Shown one piece after another: positions 48,985 to 64,000 of a stretch of DNA of 64,000 nucleotides (the first letter of the stretch is position 1; each line of letters begins with the position of its first letter). Source of the stretch: Prunus persica (Eukaryota; Streptophyta; Magnoliopsida; Rosales; Rosaceae); contig NC_034011.1 of assembly GCF_000346465.2 (NCBI RefSeq), forward strand, positions 20,625,928 through 20,689,927, written 5' to 3'. The notes under the pieces were generated by a model. It had not been told where the DNA came from. It searched no databases and saw only the letters and a program-made list of their open reading frames with translations. The position numbers were made by a program, and so were the translations under genes.

Positions 48985-51900
48985 ATGGCTTCGAAGAAGA
49001 GTAACCATAACCCTCACTCAGGCGACGGTGCTAGCCCTGGGTTCGTCCTCAATCTCTCTCTTTCTCTCTCGAAAGAGTTGAATTATCTGTAGCTGCGATT
49101 ATGCTAATTGGTTATTGTTTTTGTGTGTTTTTTTGTTGTTGCAGAAAGATATTCATCGGTGGCTTAGCTAAAGACACCACCTTGGGTAAGATTTCTTCTA
49201 TTAAATTTTATGGGTATTCTTTAATTCCGCGATATTATGGTTTTTAAGCTTTTGTTAACAGTGTATATCATGATTATGATCCATCAAAATCTTAATGGGT
49301 GTTTTTCGTTTCTGAGAAATTGTGGATTTTTGCTTTCCAGTCTTTAGTTTTAGTTTTAACAACTTCTCATTGTAATTCTGTATGCAAACTCGGGTGGGTA
49401 TGTTCTTCAAGTCAGTGAAATCGATGCTCTATGGACTTTGTTAGCAGTTTCCAACTTTGCTTTGCTGTGAAATTTTGATGTGTTTTCTTCAATTTTCTCA
49501 TATCTACGTGCAATGTGTTTGTTGAATTATCCGGTCACAGATACCTTCGTTAAGTACTTTGAGAAGTATGGGGAGATAATAGACTCTGTGATCATGAAAG
49601 ACCGGCAAACTGGTCGACCTAGGGGATTTGGGTTCATCACCTATGCGGATCCTTCAGTTGTTGACCAAGTTATGGAAGAGACTCATGTAATCAATGACAA
49701 GCAGGTAATTGTCATCCTCTTCCTCCATTTGTTAATATACTAGCCTCTCTGCGCCCTCCCGCGCCTGCGAGAGGGGGTTTTTTTTTTCCTACTATGCTTG
49801 ACTCTCCAAGTGTTTTATTAGTACATAATCATTGCATAAATCATGGAGGTCTTTTATTCTGCCACTCGCACGTCGCATGACTTTCCAAGAGTTTAATTAG
49901 TACATAATCATTGTGTTTTTTTGCAATATTGAAGACACGATTTCATACATTTGAAGCTTCGTTCAATTGGTTAAACTACACATCACTTTCTTCCCTTGCA
50001 AGTACAAAATTAAATGGAAAAAAAAAAAAGTTAAGAGAAAAATGAACACAAAAAAAAAACTGATCAGTCAATTCTTAATGAAAAAAAAGAAGACAAAAAT
50101 GAACAAAAACAGATCTGTGCTTCAATTAAGAAAAGAAAAGCTACATGAATGTTTCTTTTTCTTGCTACTGGCAATGGCATAAATGTTTGTAAATCAATTA
50201 TATGTAGCAAGCAGTAGGACTTCATCATATGCCCCTGAACAACATGCATGACGGCCTTCTATCTCTTCCCCAAAATCCTACAAAACAATAGAAGAAAACA
50301 AACAACATAAGAAAGCTAGGCTTTGAATCACAACTTATAGCTCTTTCACATGTTATAATTTATGAAGAAATAACTGCAATGCATCCCGACTGAACCATTT
50401 AACTATTTTTTATTCTTTTCCAACAGCTTCTCAGAAGCCAAACAGAGATTTGAGCAAACTAAAATCAAAGGCCTAAATTAAATTGATTAGTTCAACTAAT
50501 TGTAGAATAATTTGTTGGGTTATTTTAGTTGTTTTCTTGAGAATGAAATCAATGGATATTATATGGATTTGATGTTCCTTTCAATAGTCCGAAAATGGGG
50601 AATTGTGTCTTTTATTGGTATGCTATGATATGAAATAGGCATGTTACGGTTCAATTAGTAAATTTTGAGCTTAATTTTAATCAAGTTTTGATAGTTGATA
50701 TTGAGTTTCTATTCAGGTATTTAGCTCTTATGATGTTTCTCCCGTTAAATTTTAATTGAACTGTTCTTTTCGAGAATTTTCTTTTATGTAACGTTGTGTC
50801 CAATAATTTGATTGTGACTAGTGGCATGAATTTTTCACCAGGTTGAGATAAAGAGAACCATTCCAAAGGGTTCTGGACAGGGAAATGATTTCAAAACAAA
50901 GAAAATTTTTGTTGGCGGGATTCCAACCACAGTTACTGAAGGTTTGTTGTATTATTTTTGTCCATTGGTTGTATTCTGATGCTATGTTTATTGTTGCACA
51001 ACTGATGAATTGTTTCTTCTCCCTCAACTTTTTTATTTGAACATCAGATGAGTTCAAAAGTTTCTTTTCACAATTTGGAAAGGTGGTGGAGCATGAGATC
51101 ATACGTGATCATGTCACTAAGCGCTCTCGAGGTTTTGGATTTGTTGTATTTGACAACGAAAAAGTTGTTGATAATGTTCTTGCAAATGGAAATAGGATTG
51201 ATATGGCTGGTACACAGGTGAGTTATTGGCAATGTTCATTTAAGGTGTTCGGTGTATATGGACATGTTATGTATAGAGGAATATTTGAAGGTTTTCCTTC
51301 AAAGTATTCTCAGAATTCTCAGAATTTTGTTGTATATTTGTATCATAGTTTCAGTCAACTTACTTTTTCACTATCCATATTTCATCAGTAGTGGACTTAA
51401 TGCAGAGGTTTTTTAATGCAGAGGTTTTCTCCCTCTACCTAAATCTGGGTCTCACAAAAGGTTTGCGAAGTATAAGCCTAGGTTAACTCACTTCTTTATT
51501 GTAGGTTGAGATCAAGAAGGCCTCACCAAAGAAGGCCTCAAACCCAGCACATGTTCCTGCATTTGGTAGTGACTCTAGGGCACACCCTTACAATGATAGT
51601 TTCGGTGGATTTGGAGACTCCATGAGTGGTTTCGGTCCTGGTGGTTATGGTGCTGGAGGTTATGGCCCTGCTTCTTATAGGTCACTGGGAGGTTTTGGCA
51701 GTAGGTTTGGTGATTATGGTGGATATCCAGATGGTAATGATTTTGGAGGTGGTTTTGGGGGCTTTGGTGGTGGTGGTGCTTTTTCTGGTTATCGTGGAGA
51801 GTCGTCATTCGGTTATTCTAGTCGCTTTGGTTCTTATGGTGGAGGGATTGGTGGGGGATATGGTGGTAGTGGGTTAGGTGCATATGGCCGTGAAGCTAGG

Positions 51901-52041
51901 GGCTATGGTGGTTATGATGGTTCAGGCTCTGCTGATGGTTATGATTCAGGACCTGGTGCTAGTTATGGTGGAACTCGAAGCTTGTACGGTAGTAGGGCAG
52001 GTTATGGCGGCAGTAGTCGTTACCACCCTTACGGAAGGTAG
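48985..52041 (+). CDS. two-RRM glycine-rich hnRNP A/B-type RNA-binding protein
   Basis: Six coding exons: 48985-49040, 49145-49185, 49541-49704, 50842-50941, 51048-51217, 51505-52041; 1,068 nt, 355 residues, phases consistent. RRM1 (about 19-95) has RNP2 KIFIGGL and RNP1 RGFGFITY. RRM2 (about 106-185) has RNP2 KIFVGGI and RNP1 RGFGFVVF, each followed by the VEIK strand typical of hnRNP A/B or Musashi-like proteins. Residues about 195-355 form a Gly/Tyr/Ser-rich low-complexity tail ending RYHPYGR. Established: such proteins bind nuclear pre-mRNA and act in splicing, export or stability; low-complexity tails support condensate formation. Intron 3 is long (1,137 bp) and holds a local duplication. 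Confidence 0.92.
49796..49913. repeat. direct duplication in hnRNP intron 3
   Basis: GCTTGACTCTCCAAGTG and its continuation (49796-49838) recurs as GCATGACTTTCCAAGAG and continuation at 49875-49913. Both run into the identical block TTAGTACATAATCATTG, offset about 78 bp. Confidence 0.8.
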
Positions 52042-52099
52042 ACATATACTTAAGCTTCCCAATAGAAGTTGCACGCAGGTTCCAATATCACTCTTTGCG

Positions 52100-53440
52100 T
52101 CCTATGGTTCCATTGTCACTAGGCACTACTGCAAGAGGCACTAAGCTAGAAGATGAGATGAACCATTAGTTTGCCCCTCGGTCTACTCTGTGGCATGGAC
52201 ATCCAAAGTTAGATTATCACTAATTTAGAGACTTTGTCAATTATTGGCTTGTGATTCTAGTTAGGCATCTTTTGTGTGCTCTGTATGAATGATTGTCATC
52301 ATATATTGAGACTTAGACACTTACTGTTTTGTGATCAGCCTAGAGTATGAGATATATTCAAACAGAGTTCTATTCTTTTGTTAACATTTCTCTGTCTCAG
52401 TCGGCAAGACTATCAATCAAGACTGCACATTGTGTTTAGATAAATTACACGATTTTATCGATCAATCTGATCGATGAACTGATTGATAGTTCAATGTTTA
52501 TATCTATGCGCTTCTCTTGCTAGCAGATAGCACAAGAATTAGAAGAAGACTCTTAGAATCATCTGCTTGGTTATGTAGGGGTCAATTGCCATGTATGTTT
52601 CATTAGCTTCCACCATGCTTGCAAATGCACCACCTTTTTCGTCTTCCGTCACATGATTATGTATTTACCATAACAAAACCAATGCCATGATAACATTTCA
52701 ACAAAGGAAAAATATTTTAACTCAGTATTATTTGAGATGCAAATTGCACATGGAGTGGCAGTACAGTGAAAAAATGGGCTAAATTCTCCCCTTCTCTCCA
52801 AGTGAATCCGAGTTCGATTCACGAAGGAGACAATTTTGAAACAACCCTATAATATATTAATACTCCCCCACCTAATTAAAAAAAAACATTATTTAGTATT
52901 TATTGTGAACTAAAAAGGATTATTGTAGTGCTTGCTACACTGCCATTCTATGAAATGAACCGCTGTCCATCAATCATATGAAACCCGAAGTCAATAAAGT
53001 CGGATCACAGATTATGTAATCGCTCACGTTCCACTTTCTCAAGACGACACAGATTACGCCATTTGTCCAAGCTTGCACGTGACATATGCATAATCAGCAT
53101 GCTGACTCGTTATTCTTGCGCCCCGTTGAAGCAGGGAGCTCGATTCTGGAAGTTTTAATTTTCTGAAATATCTCGATTTTGAAAGTTCTAAACTTGGACC
53201 GTGCGGTTATGATAAGTAAAATACCGAAACCAACCCTCACTGAGATTGGTCATCATTCCAAAGTCTCCTAAATCAGACATGTCGTTTTCGATAATTTGTT
53301 AATATATATCTGGGGGTATATACGTAAATGCATCCCCAACCTTTGTCTTGCTGCCACCTTCATATGCTTTGCTTTGCTTTGCTTTTTTCAAGCTCAAAGA
53401 TCGAGTCTTTTTGATAGCATCCAAGGATTCGCTGGCTTTG
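52100..53440. other. 3' UTR of hnRNP, then intergenic and LACS8 leader
   Basis: No further coding sequence recognised. A short dispersed-repeat-like piece with AGTTCGATTCACG lies near 52810. The last 120 bp are probably the LACS8 5' UTR exon. Confidence 0.45.
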
Positions 53441-53451
53441 AATTCAGAGAG

Positions 53452-54341
53452 GTGAATTTTTCGGCAAACCCACCTTTGTTTTTATGCTATTTTCTTGTGG
53501 TGATGATCACTGTGTGTTATTTGTGATAGGTGGTGTTTTCTTACAAGACTTGTTTTTAATTTTGTTTCAAGGTTGATTTTTACTTCTTGATGAATAACAT
53601 TTTCATAGTCTTTTATGGATTTGGTGGTAATTGGAGTTTCTGTTTGATGTTTCACATTCAAATTTGTTCCTTGTGTTAGCTTATAGTGTGGTGGCTGTTC
53701 ATCTTCATCATGTGCGACGAGTGAGTATTTTGATCGAACCCAAAAGTTTTGCAGCATGGGGTTTGTGTTGTATTTGCTTTTCAGTTTTAAGAATTTCATT
53801 TTTTGTGATAACTCTCTGACTGATCCTACCTAACGATTGAAATGTTCTGACATCTGGGTTTCGATTAGTGGTGGGGTTGCTCTCAGAAGTTTCAAATTTT
53901 TTTTGGTTGAAATTAGAAGTATGATCATCGTCTCGTCAGATATTTATTTTCCCAGAAGTGTTGTTCGTTAATGAAGAATCCATTTATTTCCTTAGTTTGA
54001 TCATGAAGAATACGTTAAGTTTTTATTTTTATTTTCTACAGAATAAGATGCGTTTCAAAGCTGGAAGTTGTTTGAAATCTGAATTCTGTTTGATATTTCG
54101 TAACCTGAAAGTCACAGAATTGTGATGACAGTTATCAATTTTCATTGACGATGATGTTATACTTCACATGCGTGCGTTTCCTTATTTATTTATTTATTTT
54201 TTCATTTTGCCTGATTTAGTCATGTAGTGTATGTGCATATGTTAGTTCTACACATAACTGTAGTTATACTAAAGATTAGACACTGCGATTGTTTCGAACA
54301 TTAAAAATGATTTCCTTATTTAACAGTGTCATCTATTTTAG
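53452..54341 (+). other. probable 5' UTR intron of the LACS8-like gene
   Basis: A donor-like CAGAGAGGTGAAT (GT at 53452) and acceptor ATTTTAG ending 54341 bound a T-rich stretch before the ATG at 54396. The alternative acceptor TTTAACAG at 54326 would do equally well. Inferred from splice-like sequence only. Confidence 0.45.
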
Positions 54342-54395
54342 GTAACAATTTGGTCTATTCAGAAGGAATAAATTCATATTAATAAACATTCAGTG

Positions 54396-58340
<3,945 letters not shown>

Positions 58341-58936
58341 ACAAGAATGGTTTATGTGTTTCCCTAGGTTGCGCTATATATTTTGGTATTTGTTGGTCCA
58401 AAATTTTCTATATCTCAGTAATTTCAACGCTATTACTTTTGCACCTGAGATCATCTGTTCCGATCCCCCTACCCTGATATCGCTTGTATAAAAAAAAGCG
58501 GCTACTTCTAAGTTTTAGTTTGATGCGGTTGAATGGCATGAAAGAGGGAGTAAGCATGTTTCACATGATAGTTGGGAAGAATAATATGCTAGAGCACAAC
58601 TGCTGCCTAAGATAACTGAAAAGATTCTTGGTGCCTAATTACAATGACCACAAAAAGTATAAAACGGAAATGAGTTTCATATCCTTCAAACTTGGACGTT
58701 GTTGGTAGAAACTACGTTGTTTAAATGGTAATTACAACATGCATCTAAAGCAATGTGAAAATCCTAGTTCGTCGATGTGTTAAGCTACATCAAGCTTCAA
58801 GCATCTAATAAGTCTCCCATCAGAAGAAAGATCTGAGTTCCACTTGTATGAGAAGCTAATTGTGGTATGTATAACTGGGATAACATTAAAATTGTTCCTG
58901 AATGATTGTATACGTTCCTTGCCTGTAGAGTAAGCT

Positions 58937-60881
58937 TCATCCGTCTTCTTCATGGTGCAATTTCGGATCAGTAGGGCTCGGTGAATTAGCTTCTGTTGAT
59001 AGAGATGGCCGTAAGACAAGATACAGAGCAGGGCCTATGAGTGGCACCAATGACACAAAGAGAAGCCAAAAACCTTTGTCAAACCTGCAAAAGAGCGTGT
59101 GAATATTGCGCCACAATAACCATTGCTAGAGGACTTTTGACCAGAAACTTAGGAGAAATATAAACATAAAAACAATCACCATTTCCGGGACGTCATATCG
59201 TTATAGACCCAGAATGGAGCAAATGCAGATAGCAGAGTGAAATCAAGGCTCATCACATGGATCTGCATCATGAAGTTCCCAAATGTGGGACATTTTAGTG
59301 AGGTCTTACATGTTTGCATTAAACTAATAATGATGAAAAAGAAGCACTTGAGCACATAAGTTATAGGAAAATGCAGACGTTCAATGTGTTGCATGATAGC
59401 CATCCTTTTCAAATATAACAAACTAAAGAAATTCCGGTGAAATATGTGTTAATGGTTGAGTTACTTACAAATTTACTTCCATTGAAGTACTGATAATATT
59501 CCTTCCAGTCAGCCCCATCGGCTAGACCTGCATAGATAACGATGCCCAATCCTGCAGCAAGTGATATCTGATGTGTAATGGAGTTACTTGCATTTTCCAA
59601 AACAAAGTGAAAAATCGATGTTACTGCAGTTATATTCAGCTATCATTAGTACAGCAACAATAACAGCTGCATGTTTAAATCAATCTTTTGATATATCACA
59701 AACAACATAAAAGCATGAAGAAGAAGTGAGAAGTTTCTTACCCAAGCAGTTAATTTAGATTCAAGAAAGTTGAGAGGCCATTTTGTCAGCTCACTTTCAT
59801 CAACAGGAGGTGGTGGTGGTCTCCAAAGCACAAAATAGGGAAGAAGAGCATAAGCCCCACCAAAGAATGAAAGTATCAAGAAAGGCCAGACAGGAACTTT
59901 GCTTTTTGAGCTACAAATAAAAGGATGGATAATTCAGATAAAATCCGATTGTGAAATATTGATGGACAGGAAACTTAAAGAACATTGCCACAGCTGCAGA
60001 TACAAGGGTGGAAATTCCTCCAAGAAAATACTGAATATATTAAGGGTGGAAATATCCAAGATTCATCTCAGATACACTACAAACAGAAATTAGAATCATA
60101 ATCACAAAACAAAAGGAAAATGGGGGCACAAGAAGTACATAACATCATCAAAGAATTGAATGAGAAGCAAAGAAAATAACATTACCTTCTCCCTGTTGGA
60201 AGCAGCAACATGCTATACACCAAAGGCCACAAACCCATTATGTACCAGACGGACACGAGAACTTCATTCATTCTGAAACCATCATCTCCCTTCAAATTCA
60301 AGAGTTTCTTTAAGAAATACATGTCCTGTGACTGAAAATATTAAAGGACCATCCGTTAAGAATACGAAATGTGGGATGATAGAAAAGCTTGTTTTGTAGT
60401 CGTTGCAAAGATCTAATGAATAACAGGGACTTCAAATGTTTGTGGACGTGCTCTCACTGTCTCACACCAGTTTACTTAGAAGAAAGAAATAGTTCAATAA
60501 AAAATTTACTCCAGCTAGGGATTATTGGTTTTTCCATATTCACGATTTAGGACAGCAGAATGAAGGAGAACCAGAAGCTTTAATTCATCTTAGGAAGGAC
60601 AGTCAGCCATGACAGTGTCTTAGACATTTGAACAGTTTCACTTGTTGCTTTTAATAGTGTCTTAGACATAAGTAATCATTTCAGATCGGAACATTATTCT
60701 CTCAATACAAGAAATTAAACCTTCTAAAGGTAATTTAGTCAACAAAAAAAAAATAAGTAGAACAATAACAAAAGCATAAATTGCAATGAAATGTCTTTGC
60801 TCCTAGCTACAACTACTTCAACAAAGCAGATCGAATTCTGGCTTATTAAGTTGCAAAGAAATGAAATACTAAACAAAAGAA

Positions 60882-60920
<39 letters not shown>

Positions 60921-61340
60921 TTCATAATTCTACAATACCGGGGTCTGGTCTGGAGCAAGATTGAACACATAGTACAGCAGTGCACCCCACAACACAAAGA
61001 GCAAAACTGAGGTTGTCCAGCTCCCTCCATCAGCACCATTTTCACTCTTACCAAGTTCACTTTCCAAGGAAGCACTCTCGTTCAGAACTGGGTCTTCTGG
61101 TTTCTGACTATTTAAGGTACTCTGACAAATTTGAAGAGGACCCTTTTGAAATGTAAAGATTGAAGTTTTACCATTGTGGGTTCCAGAAAAGATTGAAACT
61201 TTTGAGGTTGTTTTGGAATGTGAAATTCTGGCCTTTAGGTTTTGGGTTTGTAATGAAGTTCTGAAAGTTGGGTTTTTGAGAGGAAGAGATGGGAAGGTGG
61301 AGAAGAAGTTGCAGCAGATGAGGTTGGCATTAGCCAACAT
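58937..61340 (-). CDS. plastid-targeted conserved multi-pass membrane protein, unknown function
   Basis: Six coding exons in transcript order: 61340-60939, 60331-60186, 59910-59742, 59567-59469, 59262-59180, 59084-58937; 1,047 nt, 348 residues, phases consistent. Residues 1-60 are Ser/Thr/Lys-rich and low in acid, a likely chloroplast transit peptide. At least five hydrophobic segments follow: SVLLFVLWGALLYYVF, WYIMGLWPLVYSMLLL, PFLILSFFGGAYALLPY, ISLAAGLGIVIYAGL, and FTLLSAFAPFWVY with FWLLFVSLVPLIGPALYL. WRPPPPPVDESEL is a distinctive loop. It looks like a conserved membrane protein of cyanobacterial ancestry (DUF2834-like by impression), but I cannot name a function. Exon 2 could start 6 nt later at a second AG. 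The tail is DPKLHHEEDG. It has a tandem copy at 62421-63866. Confidence 0.85.
60884..60913 (+). repeat. AT microsatellite
   Basis: Pure (AT)n of about 30 bp in intron 1 of the plastid membrane protein gene. Confidence 0.9.
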
Positions 61341-61547
61341 GTTGGAAGATTGAAAGATTATAGGATTTTGATATTCCGATTCAAGCTGTAGCTTTTTAGT
61401 AGTGAGCTGAGTCTACCAAAACGGTGTCGTCTTAAGGTTTCAGACCATGACAAGAAAGGTCATAGCGCGCCTTTAATAACTGCAAAAACGACCACAAACC
61501 AATAACCTCAGATAAGGCACTTCTTTTTACTCTGGCTTTGGATAGCC
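61341..61547. promoter_or_regulatory. possible bidirectional promoter
   Basis: Only 207 bp separate the start codon of the minus-strand membrane protein gene (61340) from the ATG of the small plus-strand frame (61548). If the latter is a real gene, the two share this promoter. No clear TATA box is visible. Confidence 0.3.
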
Positions 61548-61757
61548 ATGGCTGAAGCTTCAAGAGCTCTGCAAACCACTCTCATTCCCAGTTTCCATTC
61601 ACAACACAAAGTCTCACATTTCAAAATTTCCGTAGAAACCCAAATTCAGTGCTCAGTCTCCACATGTGACAGCACCAGAAACAGAGTGACCCAGAAGATC
61701 CATGGGCCTGTGACATTGATTCCTTGTAAAACGCTTCTCCTTTGCAGAAATGGCTGA
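61548..61757 (+). CDS. small hypothetical protein, possibly a first exon or gene remnant
   Basis: 69-residue frame starting MAEASRALQTTLIPSF, in a good context (CCATGGC), TGA at 61757. It is basic, with Ser/Thr and Cys but few acids, resembling a plastid or mitochondrial targeting peptide rather than a complete protein. I do not recognise a family. It lies between the two copies of the duplicated membrane protein gene, so it could be the leading part of a neighbour cut off by the duplication, or noise. Confidence 0.3.
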   Translation: MAEASRALQTTLIPSFHSQHKVSHFKISVETQIQCSVSTCDSTRNRVTQKIHGPVTLIPCKTLLLCRNG

Positions 61758-61799
61758 CTGTGTCAGGCTGTCCACCCCAAAAAATAGCCATATACAAAG

Positions 61800-62420
61800 T
61801 TGAAGAGGGGGAGAGAGGACTTGTGCTGTGCCTCCTATTTTTTATTTATTTATATTTTTACTTTTGATCACTGCAGAATCAGTAAGATTTTTTTTAGAAA
61901 ATTTGTTGGAGAGTTACTCACTTTCTTTTTCTCTTAATTAGAAAAGTGATTTGGCAGCCCGTAATTATGTGCACCTGTATTGGAATTGGGCACTACAACA
62001 CAACTTTTTCTCTCCCTATGATGTTTGTGCTTGTGTGTTTTTGAATGTTGGGAGTGGACTTGTGGCATCAATGAACTTTTGAGAATAGTATTCTTCAAAG
62101 CTCTGATTGTTCCTTCATTTGAGTTTTTTGAGATATATTATTCTCAACTTGATAATAATGTTCTTGTGACTTGATGATCTTATAACTAATTGATTGGCTA
62201 TTTCTTCCTATCTCTGGTGCAGATACAATGATTTCAGGTTAAGGAATTCTCCAAGTATCCTGCTTTATTTCCTGAAGAGGTATTAAACTTTTATTGCAAC
62301 TGAGGCTTATGTGTATTACCACTCTTGGAAAGCTTGTCAACATTAATCTATTCAGAGCCAGATCAGTTTGCAATCAACGATCTGCATACCCATTTTACAA
62401 CTTCTCTGGATTCTAAAATA
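61800..62420. other. non-coding spacer between duplicated genes
   Basis: T-rich spacer, no coding frame recognised; includes the 3' flank of the duplicate gene copy. Confidence 0.45.
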
Positions 62421-63866
62421 CTATTTTGGCTTGGTAGGGCTCAGTGAATTAGGCTCTGTTGATAGTGGTGGCTGTAAGGCGAGATACAAAGCAGGGCCTA
62501 GGAGTTGCACCAATGATAAAAATAGAAGCCAAGAGCCTTTGTCAAACCTGCAAAAAGGTAAGTGTTTGAATATTGTGCCACAATAACTATTGCTGAAGGA
62601 ATTTAAAACTTGAACTTTGGAGAAATATAAACATCAACAAAACAATCACCATTTCCAGGAAGTCATATCATTGTACACCCAAAATGGAGCAAATGCAGAC
62701 AGTAGAATGAAATCAAGGCTCATCACGTGAATCTGCGTCATGAGAGTTCCAAAATGTGGCACAATTCAGTGAGATGTTCACGTTTGCATTACACTATATA
62801 TGAGGAAAAAGAAACAGCCTTTACTTGAGCAAATAACTTAGTTATATGTACAACGATGACTAAGGCCGAACCAGAAAATGTTAACCGAACCAGAAAATGT
62901 TAAGTTTCAAGTATTTTCAGAACTTCAACGTATTATTATTGGTAGGTTATGATCTACTTTTTAACCATATAGTTTTCCTGTATGAGAGAATAATAGCCAA
63001 TCTTTTTCAGATATGAGAAACTAAAGAAGTACCTCTGAAATGTATGTGTTGATGGTTGAGTGACTTACAAATTTACTTTCATTGAAGTACTGGTAATATT
63101 CCTTCCAGTCAGCCCCATTAGCTAGACCTGCATAGATCACTATACCCAGTCCTGCAGCAAGTATTACCTGATGCGTAATGGAGTTACTTGCATTTTCCAA
63201 AACAAATTGAAAAATCAATGTTACTGCATATCATTAGTAAAACAACTATAATCAACCTGCTTTAGGTCGATTATGCTAATAAATTCCGGCTGTCACTGCA
63301 GTTATCATCATTTATCTATGACTAAGTACACATAAAAGAAGGGAGAAATAAAGGAAAAACATCAATGATGCTGCTCTCAAGATCAATTGAATCTTTCTCT
63401 CCGAGGCTATGATATGTCCAGAGAACAATCAATAATAGTGCTTGTTTATAAAATAAATCACTTACAACTACAGTAAAAACATGGTATTCAATCTTGTATG
63501 CTTGACTGGCCAAGTTCAAAATTAAATTTCATCAAAGTCTGTCATTACTGATGTTATTTGCAATCATGAATTTATCCATGCGAAAATTTTAGTACAGATC
63601 TGATGCATAATCTAAAGAAAGATTTAAGATATAAGAGAAACTGGAGAGTGTATGCTATTCAAGAATAGTTGGCTTAAGCAAGTTGAAAAATTCCTACCGC
63701 AGCAGTTAATTTAGATTCCAGAAAGTTGAGAGGCCATCTTCTGAGCTCACTTTCATCAATAAGAGGTGGCGGCGGTCTCCGAAGTACATAATAGGGCAGA
63801 AGAGTGTATGCTCCGGCCAAGTATGAAACTATCAAGAACGGCCAGACAGGAACTTTGCTTTTGGAG
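62421..63866 (-). CDS. tandem duplicate of the plastid membrane protein gene (partial; exons 3-6)
   Basis: Exons matching 3-6 of the neighbour are present: 63866-63698, 63167-63069, 62732-62650, 62547-62421, with the same intron phases and intact frames. The first two exons would lie right of 64000, outside the window. Conserved protein pieces include PVWPFLIVSYLAGAYTLLPY, RRPPPPLIDESELRRW, GLGIVIYAGLANGADW and LLSAFAPFWVYNDM. Differences: T to I in the exon 5 segment (DFILLSAF), R to W in TSWKW, and an earlier stop (tail SPTKPK then TAG), about 7 residues shorter. The introns also align, so this is a DNA-level tandem duplication, not a retrocopy. Whether it is expressed is unknown; no frameshift or stop is seen in the visible exons. 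Confidence 0.8.
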
Positions 63867-64000
63867 CTGCACATGAAAGGATAGATAGCACAGATAAATT
63901 CATTTGTCAAACATTGATGAACATGGTAGTCCAAGAATATTGCAACAACATCAGATACAATATTACAAATAGTAAGGTGACCCTTTAGTATGTGAAAAGT

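Noticed and set aside
52790..52830. tRNA-like GAGTTCGATTC motif
   Set aside because: A lone TpsiC-like box without anticodon or acceptor stems; more like a fragment of a dispersed repeat.

Overview
This is nuclear DNA of a flowering plant. Genes carry many GT-AG introns, the intergenic DNA is AT-rich, and the proteins are typical of dicots (XERICO-like RING protein, plastid RNase E with a starch-binding domain, LACS8-like acyl-CoA synthetase, GIP1-like protein). The repeat content and protein flavour suggest a woody rosid, possibly Rosaceae/Prunus; that is an impression, not a proof. LAYOUT: about 0.3-8.8 kb is one transposon-like unit saturated with ACGACG/CGTCGT motifs. It carries a seven-coding-exon minus-strand gene that splices in frame to a 712-residue protein: a plant transposon (Transposase_24-like) N-terminal part plus a Ulp1/C48 cysteine protease domain with its full catalytic set. 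It also holds a broken fragment of the host 26S proteasome subunit gene RPN6. From 8.8 to 18.7 kb I see no convincing host gene, but a stack of smaller elements: an LTR fragment with primer-binding site, a TRIM-like miniature retrotransposon, a 1.66-kb solo LTR with a perfect 5-bp target duplication, and a Harbinger-type MITE nested in an older inverted-repeat element. From 18.8 kb onward the window is gene-rich: XERICO-like (+), plastid RNase E/G RNE (+), O-fucosyltransferase-family protein (-), ARM-repeat protein (-), PADRE/DUF4228 protein (-), GIP1-like (-), two-RRM glycine-rich hnRNP (+), LACS8-like (+), and a plastid-targeted multi-pass membrane protein (-) followed by a tandem, partly visible duplicate (-) that runs off the right edge. 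HOW IT FITS: the host genes are an ordinary unlinked plant neighbourhood (ABA/ubiquitin regulation, plastid RNA processing, cell-wall/Golgi glycosylation, transcription co-factor, RNA binding, fatty-acid activation). I derived coding exons by matching splice sites and reading phase; every multi-exon model below closes in frame from ATG to stop, except the edge-truncated duplicate. The most unusual part is the left transposon: about 150-bp composite CGTCGT modules sit just upstream of several of its exons, inside introns, and one short exon begins within repeat sequence.
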